From contig NC_079889.1 of NCBI RefSeq assembly GCF_029227915.1, positions 930,001-994,000 on the forward strand: a stretch of DNA of 64,000 nt. The letters are read 5' to 3'. Of the stretch, positions 50,581 through 63,200 are shown in pieces. How positions within the stretch are numbered: position 1 is the stretch's first letter; each line of letters opens with the position of its first letter. The translations under genes and the position numbers were made by a program. Under the pieces are notes generated by a model, which had not been told where the DNA came from, did no database searches, and saw nothing but the letters and a program-made list of their open reading frames with translations. The stretch comes from Hydractinia symbiolongicarpus (lineage: Eukaryota; Cnidaria; Hydrozoa; Anthoathecata; Hydractiniidae).

Positions 50581-52541
50581 CAAGTGATCGGATGGGTCGA
50601 ATGTAATTTCCATCAGCAGTTTTCACTTTTGCAACCCTGTTGATCCCATCGTTGCTAAGAAAGATTTTCGCAATGCGTCCAGCGGCCAATGATATTTCAA
50701 GACGTTCCGGTCTCTAACTATCACGAGATCTCCTTCCTTAATTTGGTCGTCGTTTGTATTCCATTTAGCACGTGTTGTCAAAGAAGGCAGGTATTCCTTT
50801 CTCCATCTATTCCAAAACATATTTTAACCAGCCTGTACGGCTCTCCATCTTTTACGATCGTTAAGGTCTATAAATACAGAATCTACGGGTGTATTTTGCG
50901 ACGCTCTTCCAATGAGAAAATCATTTGGCGTAGTGCTTGGTAGTCATCTGCGTCACTGCTGATAGAAATCAATGGTCGGCTATTGATGGTTGCTTCTACT
51001 TCAGTCAAGAATGTACGTAACTCTTCTTCGGTAAAAATACGATCACGAACTATCGCTTTCAACGCTCGTTTAGTGATTATTATCATAGATTCCATCGCTC
51101 CATTTATCCATGGTAAAAATGGTGAAAATGGTGGATTGAATTTCCATTCGATACTATTCTTTGTTAACTCTTTTCGAAGTTTTGTCTCATTCAAATTCCT
51201 TGTCAGCTCCATTAGTTCACGATCTGCGCCGACGAAATTGGTTCCGTTGTCGCTGGTGATTGTTTTGGGATTTCCTCTTCTTGAGATAAAACGTCAAAGT
51301 GCAAGAATGAAACTATCTGTCGATAAATCTCCAGCGAGCTCAATATGAACGGCACGTGACGTCATGCAGGTAAACAATGCTCCATACCTTTTCATGGTTC
51401 CAGATGAAGCTCTTGTCCCCTTACTTCTCTTGACAATCATTGGACCAAAGTAATCTACTCCTGATCGATTAAATGGTTGCTCACCTACAGCAAGACGATC
51501 GATTGGTAGATCTGCCATAAGCGGTGACATTGGTCTTACTTTCTTTGATTTGCAGTATGTACATGCATTTGTCAAATTCTTCACAAAGGATTTTCCAGTC
51601 AGAATCCAAATATTTTGTCTTGATAGTGCCAGTGTGGCGTTTTGTTTGTATGATGAATGTGTTGAATTATGAGTCGTGCAATGTGGTGTTTCGGCGAGAT
51701 TATCACTTGGTGCTTCGACTCAAATGGTATATCGATTAAACCAATTCTTCCTCCAACACGAATCAAATTGTTTTGCATCATTGGTCTCAAAGCTACAAGT
51801 AGTTCCTTGTATGATTGTAGGTTTTCGAATTCTGATGGGTAGGATTCTTGTTGTGAGATGCTATACAACTGTAACTTTGTTGCTTTAATTTCATCAACGG
51901 TCAGGTCATCCAATTTTTTACGTTCAGACCCTCCCCTCTTTAATAACAACCAATTTCGTTTTAATTTGATAATCCACGCAATGTGGCGACAGAGTTTTTG
52001 CCAAATCGGGATAACTTTTCCATTTCATAAGAGATGTTTTCTCTGGTATTGCATTACTGGTTGACTGAAAGTTGGTAATATCTGCGTATTCTTCACTTTG
52101 AATGACATTTTGGTTTTTCTTCTTTGATTAAGAACGATGGACCGGTTAACCATCTGGAATTCTCGGTTGATGATAGTGGTACATATCTTGTAGCATTGTT
52201 TGCTGGGTTCAGAGTTCCTGGCACAAAACGCCAAGAATTGAATTTCGTTGATGCGATTCATAACGAATACTGGAAATTTTCGGTTTTCATTCGAGATATA
52301 TTTCAAAACTATTCGTGAATCTGTCCAAAATTTGGTACTGAGGTCCATGCAAAGACTACTCACTATTGATTCTCTCATTCTTGTAGCCAAGACAGCAACT
52401 TGCAACTCTAATTTTGCTATTGTGAGAGATTTCGGATTCAACGGGGCGACTCTGGATTTTCCCGTAGATATGCGACAGCACCATATGCATTGATTGAAGC
52501 GTCGGAAAAAATATGTAGTTGAATCCTGTCAATCCTGGCAA
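50581..52541 (-). mobile_element. Degenerate Bel/Pao LTR retrotransposon, RNase H to integrase part only
   Basis: On the minus strand, broken frames follow the Bel/Pao order. RNase-H-like text (52541 to about 52250, with a frame break near 52440) comes first, then the integrase zinc-binding His/Cys region (about 51949-51600). The integrase core follows (about 51584-50883, including RSGVDYFGPM and NSRPL), then the C-terminal DUF5641-like segment (about 50820-50623). Several frameshifts and stops separate these pieces. The gag, protease and reverse transcriptase parts expected further upstream are absent beyond 52541. Inactive copy; no intact gene. Confidence 0.85.
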
Positions 52542-55454
52542 TACTGTTGTTGTATCTTACTTTAAACTAAATCTCGATCTTCCTCAAATACCACCTCGCC
52601 ACAGAACATCTCTCCGTCGATATCAGCAGCTTCTTATTTCTAGTAATACTTGGCTAATCTCTATGGACTACAAATTTGCTATTAATTCAACTAAGAATTT
52701 AGCAAAGGCTGTAGCTAGATTACATCACCACTTTCGCAATCAGTTTTAAAAATTTTTGTGAAATTCTTAAGTGTTTTCCAAATACCGAAACCGTAAATAC
52801 CGAAACTTACCACGAGTCATATGGAACAAAGCCTCCACTCCATCCAGACCTACTAACGAAAGACGAAAATCATGCATAACATATACTTAAATCGACCACG
52901 AAAATGAAAGACGGTCATTTTGAAGTAGGTTTATTGTGGAAAGATGAGAAACCAAAATTACCATACAACAGGGAATTAGCAGTCCAACGTCTAAAATGAA
53001 GGAAGAACGATTATCAGGTAGGAAGCTGATGTGCCATGGGAAATCTCTAACTACAACACACGCCATTCAAATATCCGTGTACGTGGTTAACATATTGTCC
53101 GATGTAGTGTGTGGGTTTGCTTGTCAGTAGCAAATCTGACGACCATGGATCACACCCACACAACGCTACGCAGTATGTTAGCAACGAAACTATGTAACTC
53201 AATTTATGACTTCTTCAAAACAGGAAACAAATATTAATATATTGTAGATCAAAATGTTGTCAAAAAAGATTATTATAGACTCTTTTAATTAAATGATCGC
53301 AGGACCAACAATTTCAGGTCGACAGGTTTTTACTATAATTATGAAGGTTTTTGGTGCACCAATTTACTCCCTCTCCCTTTCCCTAAAAATATCAAGCAAT
53401 GAAAAAGATCAAACATGATTTTATATTGTCGTCTTTTTTTGATGATTTTTATACTGTATCTAAACATTCGGTAAAATGTTAAACATCTTCCAGTCACTAG
53501 AACCTACCAACCCTGCAATCTTACATCCACAGAAATTCGTATTTTTAGTATCCTTTTAGTATCCTTCGCCGAGTATACCATTCAAACTCCTTTTAATAAT
53601 TTTTAATATTGTCATCAGGACATTTAATTTAAAAGTTTTAAGCTTTTAAATATATTAATTCGGGCATATGACTTCACAATAAAAATAAGTACGAGAAGTT
53701 TGATTGATGATGACATCTTTTTTATTTTATTTTAACGGATATTTCGTCTTGTAACTACAAGATATTATCAACGTAAATTGTTACAATTATCTTACAAGTT
53801 TTTTTAAATATAATTTTCAACAACTACATAATACACAGAGGACGTATAAAACAATACTTAACAAAACATATAACACATAACGGCAAACCCAAGAGTATTT
53901 AAATTATATACCGTTGGTAAGGGTAACGTCCACCGCGCGGAGAACAAATGCACAAACCTACTAAAAATAGAAATTTGTACGGATTTTGTTTACACTAGGT
54001 TTTTGTAGCCTTGTAATATTGGACTAACATAGGTATTTATGAAAAGTTTTAATTCAAAACAATTATCGCATTAACGTCAAACTCCCATTTAAAAGAGCAA
54101 TTAGAGCAAAGCTCAATACAAGATGGTCTGAGGCGAGATTCCTACAAAGAAATTGAGCCGGAGGACCAATTGAATTACGCTTTGTTTTTTTTTTTAAAGA
54201 GTCCTGTCCTAAAATGATGATTCATCATTAACAAGTTTTAAAACGATTAGTGTCCCACCAATTATCATTCCTACCTGAGAAGGACTTTGCGGAAGGATAA
54301 CAGGTAAATATTTTTATTAGTTAGTTGTTAATTTTCCTTTTTTACCTCCATAGACACACATGTTTATTCTAACATTTATAGACAACATTTAAAAAGCGTT
54401 TATTGCGGGCCAGAATAAGTTTATATGGCTTTTAGAAATCAAAAGCAGTGTTTGAATAATTTAAATTAAGAATAACAATATGACAGATTTCAAGTGTTAA
54501 CAGAGTTGGTGCGGAGAGATTAATATGTTTTTCTCATGTTTCTGTATAATATTGAACTGTCATTACCAATGTTGTAGACAGTGTCAACAACCCTGATTCT
54601 TGCATTAAAAAAAAAAGATTCTCTCGGATTGTACAATTAGCACGCTCTGATTGGCTGAGAATGTCGATAAATATTTCAAAAGACATGGGTTACCATGCGG
54701 AGAAAGCTATACCACCGCATCAATTAGATTTATTTTTCGAGTTTTGAGAAAACAAAATGTACCAGCAAAAAGTGACGAAGGTTTGAGCGACTTATACTTA
54801 TTTTTAAACATATTTAGAAGTTTTTAGGTAGAGACATTGATATAGTTATGGTATATAAGACAGAATGTCAAAAAAGAATTAAGCTTTTTACAGAAACAAA
54901 CTTTATTTACGTGTCTGTTCAGCTATATTTATTTAATTTATTCGTATAATTCGAACGTAATTAGAAGCGATTTGATTCGCTGTTTAAACCGTTTTGAATT
55001 TCTAAACACCACGGACGGTGTACCAACTGTTGATTCATTCATACACCACTAAAAAGCAATTTTAAAATTCCTATTGAATGTAACAAAAATAATTTTAATT
55101 TCGAAATACAATTTTAAAACCAGGTTTGGGATTTTACAATGAAAACAAAGTTGATGAGAAAAAAAACTTTTTGTGAGTAATTTTTAATGTAAGCATTGAA
55201 TGAGCTTTTTGTTTTTGGCAGGAACTAAGCCGCAGAATAAAAACGACATTTGTTTCGATGCTGCGTTTCGGGTGTGAACACCCATTATTTAATGTGCGAT
55301 TGAATTTATCATTGTAAACTTGTGATGTATGTTTTTACACATCAGAACAATGCATAATAACTTTGAAGGTGAGATTTTGCCACAGGGTTAGAGAGATAGA
55401 TGTGCATATTTTACATGGCTAGCCTCACAAATATCGAGGGATATACCCTGTCTA
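52542..55454. other. Intergenic, no gene recognised
   Basis: The frame at 52519-52749 (+) looks protein-like (LPQIPPRHRTSLRRYQQLL) but has no identifiable family and may be another element fragment. The rest is AT-rich with nothing distinct. Confidence 0.45.
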
Positions 55455-55738
55455 TTATTTCCAGGAGGGGCCATGGCTTAGATGGAGAGTCCTAGAGTAT
55501 TTAATGCTCATTTTGAGCTACGCAGACCCAATTAGTAGGGCCCACGCTCTACTAGACAACTCCCGGCAACATCCAACGGCCCACACAGTGTGCCATCTCC
55601 CCAATTTCCCTCACATGGCTTGGGTTAACCCGGGGCTATGGTAACATTCACTCGCCCATGTTGAATCACCGTCAAGAGGAATCGAACCCCGGTCTCCCGC
55701 ACAGAGTACGAAAGCTATAACCACTAATCTTCGGCGCC
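55455..55738 (-). mobile_element. tRNA-derived SINE
   Basis: Reading the minus strand from 55738, a tRNA-like head GGCGCCGAAGATTAGTGG carries an A-box-like region. About 45 bp later there is a perfect B box, GGTTCGATTCC. A GC-rich body of about 215 bp follows and ends near CCATGGCCCCTCCTGG with an AATAATA-like tail. The head does not fold as a complete tRNA and the body is unrelated to tRNA, so this is a SINE rather than a tRNA gene. Confidence 0.75.
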
Positions 55739-57269
55739 ATATATTCGCGGTTGTAGCTAAAAAAAACAAGTAAGTCACACAACGATACAGAATGTGCTCG
55801 CAGTCACATTCTCAGAGCATTTATTTCACCTTTGCGCGCATGCGTAATGTCAGATTAATTATTCTTCACTTAAAGACGAATTAATAAAAATGGTGCATGG
55901 CAGGTTATGATAAAATAAATATATAGATAGCGCAATGTTAATTGGTCTTTAAGATAATATCATATTCATGTTATTTTATTATATTTTTTAAATAAGTTAT
56001 TTTCTGTACTTATGTTACCTGCTGTTTAATTATCTTATGAACACAAAACCCCCTGCGTGCTTTTTATTTTTTATTTGTTTTGCCACAGCCGTCTCTAAAC
56101 CAAGCATGTTGTTAGCGCCTGCCTTCATAAGTTTGACATAGACAATAAAAAACTTAACAAAGTGTTTTTGATAACGTGAACAGTTGTATTGATTCTTAAG
56201 TTAAGAATCTCTTAAAATCATGGGAAATCTTTACAAACCTCAAGCTTGCTATTTAAATGCCGAACACAAAAAGACAGTTGTTTCTTGTTGAATATATCGC
56301 TGTATTCGTCACACAAGATGGAGAACAATTACTATTGATTTCCCATGATGCTTAGCAACTCGTAATGTGTGTACTTCTTTTCCCCCTTTTGATTGGACTT
56401 TAGTTTGGTCACTATGAGAGTGTTATCCTTTCTGCGTAACAACAACAATCGCGCAAAGTTTTCGTTTCCATCTTCACCACACATCTGGTTGCTATTCCTT
56501 GCCTTCCCAGAAATTAAAGTACTTTTACGATCACCTTCAAGAAATCGCCGTTTAATTTCTCTCTTTCTTTTCAACTCATCATCATGCATTACAAAAACAT
56601 CACCACATTTTGGTATATAGTTCAATACACCCTCTTCTGAAAAGGACGTTTTGCACAATTCTTTAAATTAAATTTACAAGAATATGAGGTACCCCACAAT
56701 GAGGATTGCAGAAAAGGGAAACTCTTTGAAAGGAAAGTCTATTTTGCTAATTTTTTAATTTTTCGCGCCTTTTTAAGGAAATTAACAAAAACAGTTTTTA
56801 TGATAAAAAAATGCAGATTTTAAGAAGATTTTGTAAGTGAATTTTTGGTTTGTTCTAAATATGAACTCTGAATTTATTTTTTTAAATTTTGTTTTATCCT
56901 TAACCATTTACATTTTTTATAACACTAATTTTCTCTAAAGCTAGATGTGCTTATTTTTTGCTGAAATTTATTTTGTTTTCTAAACAAAAATTGTAAGAAA
57001 ATGTCAAATGTAGTTTTCTAAAAACAATTTACAAAAGGAGTCTCTTCCTTAACCCTAGCTGGTAAAATTATTATTTCAGGATTATTTGTTAGAAGGATTT
57101 TTAATGAGGGCATCTAAGGATATCTAATACTCTTTCACTGATTGCAAATATTTTTTAACTGTTTATAAAAAGGCGTATTTTATCGACGTTATTAATTTTT
57201 ACTTGAACTTTTATGCAGCAAAATATTGCGTGAGTTTGTTTTAAAAACATTTAGTGAATTATTTTCAAA
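55739..57269. other. Upstream region of NOS-B
   Basis: Contains the presumed NOS-B promoter and 5' UTR, and one unrecognised minus-strand frame listed separately. No clear core promoter motif could be assigned. Confidence 0.4.
56332..56660 (-). CDS. Unrecognised lysine-rich exon-like open frame
   Basis: Open frame of 108 codons with strongly hydrophilic, protein-like composition (for example GDVFVMHDDELKRKREIKRR and ENFARLLLLRRKDNTLIVTK). It ends ..MGNQ stop. There is no ATG at its start, but an AG acceptor-like site at 56661-56662 (minus-strand TTTAAAG) could make it a terminal exon. No upstream partner exon was found between it and NOS-B, with which it is divergent. Family unknown; possible real last exon or pseudogene piece. 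Confidence 0.3.
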
Positions 57270-60200
57270 ATGGCGACAACAAATGGGCAAGCTAATGCTT
57301 ATGCGAATGGTCACACAAATGGTCAAGTTACCGGTAATCATAAAATTGCAAGTGAGAGTAAGTGTCCATGGAAACCAATCATTTTGTCCAATGTTACTAC
57401 CCAGGGCATTACAGAAGACACTTTACATAAAGAAGCTACGGTGAGTTCGATAGATTTAGTTTAAAGTATATATTATATAATAGTCTTTTCTTACTATATC
57501 ATTCACACTTGTTTCTTAGCACTTGCAGCCATGAAATATTTTAAGAGATCTTCCCTTATTGTTAAAAAAAAAATTGTGGTCATTGGGTTGGAAAGGGGTT
57601 GATTTAGTTTTCCTTTTGTTATCAAAATCTTTATCCGATTTCTTTTACAGAAAACTCATTGCACAGGTTCACGTTGCGTTGGGTCTATCATGTATCCATA
57701 CGGTGGAGAAGCAGGACCAAAAAGAATTCCAGGTGAAATGAGACCAAAGGAAGACACGAAAGAACAAGCCATTGACTTTTTAAGGCAGTATTACGCATCT
57801 TTAGACAGGTATTGCCTTATTGTCTTTGTTTTTGTTATTAAGAATTGTCATTGTTGGTTAAAAAGCACTAGTTACAAATATAATAGTACTGGTCAGTGGC
57901 CCGTGGGAAATTCAAGGCTTCGCCCGTTCTTTTTATACACTGCGTGCCTGTCACTACTTGTGATATACCATTTTGCGTGACAGACAGACAGACAGACAGA
58001 CAGACCTACGGGTATTATAATATAGACTAGTCGGGAAACCTGGCGTCGAAACGCCGGGGTGAGCCACAAGTCGAGGTGTGACCCGGAGTTGAACACTGTG
58101 CGACACGGTCAGGTGCAGCGTTTTAATACATGTATGTAGTATATCTTTAATGAAGTGAAGCGCATAAACCAATATGGCGTTTAGTACAGAAATAGCTAAG
58201 GAGCTAGCTAGACTCAACTTCAACATAAAATTAAATAATATTGGCTAGGATAAATAGCTCTTATACCATGTAGAATAGTAATAAGTAAGGCCCTAGCTAG
58301 CTAGCCTTTTAAATCTTCGTTCCTAGCCAAAAATCCTAAAACTGGTGCGTTTGAGATCTGCACGTTGCCAAAAAACGTGAAAATATATTTATCTTAACAA
58401 TGAAAACATATAGAAAACAAATATTACAAAAAATATAACGCTTTTGGAAGATAAAAAAGTCAAACAAGTCTCATACACCAAAATGGCCTTCTTGGATTGT
58501 GTTTTTAAGCAAAAATCGTGGATTTTTTTTAAAAAGGAATCAGGCGTCGTGAATGGAATTCTACGTGCGAGCAGTCAAAATAAAGTCGGTAAAAATATAT
58601 CGCATTTGGTAATGGTGCGCATTTTTACAGTTTCGTGTTTCCGTTACGGGACGCGGTTTTCACGGACAGACAGACAGACAAACAGACAGACGACGGCTAT
58701 AACTAAAGAGACTAGTCGTTGCACGTGGAAAAATCCACGGGCTCGCCCGTCCATTATATTTACCCGTCGCAACAAAGTGGACATAGAGATTCAGTTAGTA
58801 TATTTTCAACGTAAGTATTTTCTGCATTTAGCACTACATTTTTTATGTTTTTTTATAATATTTGTTTTTTGATGTTAAAGGCCTGCTAATAAGATAAATT
58901 GATGTGTGATTTCATAGGATGTGGTTGTCAATTTATTGGCGATACACCAGTTCAGACAAGTTCTTTTGAATTGTTAAAGTTTTGGTTTATCATACTACTA
59001 CTTTTTTTTCCAAAACAACATAGTTATTTCCTAATATACTAAGAGATAATAAAATAATGGCTGAACATAACTTATCAAGGAAAAAAGAAGTCGGAGGAAG
59101 TGATTTAATTTTTCCCCGACCAAAATTTTCCCCCGATTATTTCTTCCCAGACTAGTACTTTCACCCGATTTTTTTATACCTGACTAAAAATTTACCCCGA
59201 CTTTTTTCTTTATCCTAACTTTTTTTTCATTGTTACCACCTTAATAAATTGCAAGGAAGATTACAAAAAAGGATTGGGGACATAAAAAAACATAATGGAA
59301 ACAAAAAGAAAGAAACAACATTTTACTTATTCTCGTAGTTGTTTTTGTTTAAAAAACATACATAGACAAATAAAAAAAAAATTGATTCAAATTCCCTTGT
59401 GAGGTTATTTACAGCAATATCAAAAAATAGTCAAGGAAAAGTGACTTATTTATTAAAAGTGACTTGATTTTTCCCCAACGAAATTTTCCACCGCCATTTT
59501 TTCCCCCGATAAGGCATCGCCTGTTTGTTTTTTCAGTGAAAACAGTGACGACCACAAGAATCGAGTAGCTCAAGTTCTCTCAGAAATAGAGGAGACCGAT
59601 ACGTATCATATGACTACGAACGAATTGAATTTTGGTGCGCGCATGGCCTGGAGAAATGCGCCAAGATGCATTGGCAGAATACAATGGAAAAAATTAACGG
59701 TATGGTGTTTCTCTTGTTTTAATAGAGGAAAAATTTATGAAATTGGAATACGAACACTAAAGAGAATTAGAATTGCTCACTAACATCTCGTCCTCCAATC
59801 TTTTACTTAACCATTGTTTGTATTTATGCATGTTATAGTTATTTGATTGCCGCCATGTTAGTACAGCAAGGGAAATGTTTGAATGCATTTTAGAGCATAT
59901 AAAATATGCAACCAACAAAGGAAAATTAAGGTATTGTCGAACTTAATAAACCAATTACGAACTTCACAACTGTATGTAAACAGTACTTGTTTAGGTGCAT
60001 GACGTTTATATAGGCGTGCTCACTCTGACGTGTGTCTTTATTAGCAATACATTTTGATGGTATGAAAACAGAGTAGTAAACTCTGTTATCAGATCAAAAA
60101 TATCAGTATTTATGAGCATTTACTGAAAATAATATTTGTTTTATTGTATGTTGTGTATATTTATTTATTTATTATGGTTATGTTGTCAGAAGACCATATA

Positions 60201-63200
60201 AAAATGATGCAAAAAAACATCTTTTAATCATAGATCTACAATATCGATATTTCCGCATCGATCAGCACGAAAAAAGGATTTCCGTGTTTGGAATGGTCAA
60301 CTTGTCAGATACGCAGGATATAAACAAGAAGATGGAACAGTCATAGGGGACCCAGCTAGTGTGGAGCTTACAGAGGTAGAAAGATTTCACACCCTAAATA
60401 TGTAAATTATAAATACACTACACCAGACCACAACATATCTAGCTTTCAACTACTCAAAGAAAATGCTCCTCTAAATTTCAGATTGCGCAACAACTTGGAT
60501 GGGTTGGCAAGGGAACAAGATTTGACGTGCTGCCTTTGATCTTGCAAGCCAATGGTGAACTGCCAGAACTGTTTGTTATACCTGATGAATATGTGATGGA
60601 AGTTAACATTACGCATCCGGTGTAAGCAACTAAAATTATTTTTGAAAACCGAAATTGATATTGGTGGGCAATACTTAGGCTGGGACAGTTGCATAGAATA
60701 ATAGCCTAATTTTTTAAAACTTTAAATTTAATTCCTCCTTCACAAAACGAGGAATAATCGCAAACGAGAAAATAAATAACAAAAGTGAACTTTATATATA
60801 CGCCATATATATATGCGCCTATCACCCGATAAGCGGGCATAACATAGATAAATAGAGTACAGAACTTTAGACCTAGTCAAATAAAATAAATAAAATATAT
60901 TACGATGTAAGAAATAGAAAAATAAATAAATAATTAAATAAATAAATTCATGATACTCTAGCTGTCTTCTCCCTTCTTCGCTCATACCGATTAATTCTTA
61001 ACTCATTAATATTCAAACACACCCGTGACACTAGATCCTTCCGAAGAGATCTATTGGCAAAAGTTTGTTGTTATTCATTCAAAACAACTTTATATAAAGT
61101 AATAGCCGTGAATTTGAATAACTTGCTTTAGTCGAAAATAAACGAAGATTTGTAATGTCAGTTTTACCTGTCTTCATTATAGTTCATAATTCACAAAAAA
61201 TATACTTTCTCATAGACTTCGTCCGTTGAAGGTGGACCGTTTATTAGATGGCGTTTATCGTAGGGCGGTATTCATTAAGAGGGAGGCGTTTATTAGAGGA
61301 CGCTGTTTATAAGAGTTTGGTGTCTATTAAATAGGGTGTTTATAAGGACAAATAAAGCGCAGCAATGTTTAATAACTCTAGTCAATATGTAAAAATGGAG
61401 ACAAGGCATTTTCTCATGTTTAGTTACAAGGAAATTGATAAAATGAACTTAAAATGGTATTGTATACCAGCTGTTGCAAATATTGCGTTGGATTGTGGTG
61501 GTTTGGAGTTTACTGCTGCTCCATTTAATGGATGGTATGCGTTTACCTTTGTTTCGTCGTGACATCAGAATGCAAATACCCACATCAACTATGTTGCTAT
61601 TTATTATTTCTTTATTTTATTACACTGTATTATTTTTATTTTAAGGTATATGGCTACAGAAATTGGCGCAAGAAATTTCTCTGACAAAGACCGATATAAC
61701 TTGTTGAAGGTAAAATCTTTGTTTGAAACAAAATATTGCAGGTTAATCTGCTAAAAACATTGGAAGTTTTCTGTAGAGAAACAAAATGAAAATTTTAATG
61801 CCAAAAAATTTTAGTCATACTATATATTTAAAGGAATTTCAATTTTTTGTTTCGTTTTCAGCCTGTAGCTGATAGCATTGGTTTAGACACATCAAATAAT
61901 GTGACCTTATGGAAAGATACTGCCTTGTTGGAACTTACAAAGGCTGTGTTGCATAGTTTCAATGTAAGTTAGCTACGCCAGTCAAGTTTAACATGTTTTC
62001 ATAACTTTACATATCTCCTTCCCCAATTGTAAATATGTTTCCCAACTTTACATATGTTTTCCCCAACTGTACATATGTTTCAGCAAAGTTTATATTTGCT
62101 TCCCCAACTTTGGGTTTGTGTTCCCCAACTTTGCATATGTTTTCCCTAATTTAGCATATATTCTTCCCCAACTTTGCACATGTTTTAACTATCGTTTAGA
62201 GTGCTGGTGTAACCATTGCTGACCATCATGCATCATCAGAATCATTTATGAAGCATTTGAAAAACGAAGTAGGTATTTATTTGTCTATAGTAAATCCCAT
62301 GTTTTTTTTGACCTTGTGTGATTTCATAGTTGTGCTACAGACGAAATGGCAAATGCAATATATTTTTATCGACTTTGTTGCGGCTGCTAATTCTCATGAG
62401 TTACCGACTAACCTCCATTAATTCTCGTATTTTATCTGTCTCGGGCCGAATCCAAATTAAGTTACGCACGAAATATTTATGCACAAAATAGCAAATTCGA
62501 TGTATTTTTTTCCGATTCAGTATCACCCTTCTCTCGGCAGATATTTAAAGTTTCATACTTGAAAGAATACGAAGAAAATGATTGAGTAAACAAATATAAG
62601 AAACTAGTCGTTAGCCCTTCGAAATTTTGTTGGTGGACAGCTCGTCGTACATATTTCACGCAGTGCTATTTTGTGCATATATTTGCCGCCTGTTTACATA
62701 AAGTCACAAAAAGTGCTTGTACGATGGTTATTACGATAACTCTAATTGCTATTATAATATTCTTACATTGGTTTAAAGACAGACAGTATTTTAAAGCTTT
62801 TGATGACAATTATTGCATTAGGTATGAATATAATAAAATATAAAAAGATGAAGTAAATCGAAACCCCGCTTTTTCGATGACTTTACCACAAGGTCAAAGA
62901 AGCCACCGCAGTTCTAATCTACCACTTTGCCAACAAACGACAGAAAATGGGTATTATTAATACAGAGATTAACTTTCTTTTAAATAGTATATATAATCTC
63001 CCTGCTTTTAAAGTAAAATATTATTACAGTTTCCACTCTCTGTAAAATTTTTTCAGAATTAACAAGAATGTGGTCAAAAATTTTAGGAAAATGTACTTCT
63101 GCATAAATAATTAATATGTGCATGGCACTTTACAATAGTTTGTAGGAAATTAAAATTGTAGGAATAAAACATTGGCGATAAAATTTTCAAATAAAAAATC

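Noticed and set aside
55676-55738. tRNA gene
   Set aside because: A and B boxes are present but acceptor and anticodon stems do not form, and the homologous unit continues for 200 bp more, as in a SINE.
58444-58872. 142-codon plus-strand open frame in NOS-B intron 2
   Set aside because: It is antisense to the 685-bp Helitron and crosses its end, with Thr/Arg/Gln repeats from the (GACA)n stretch.
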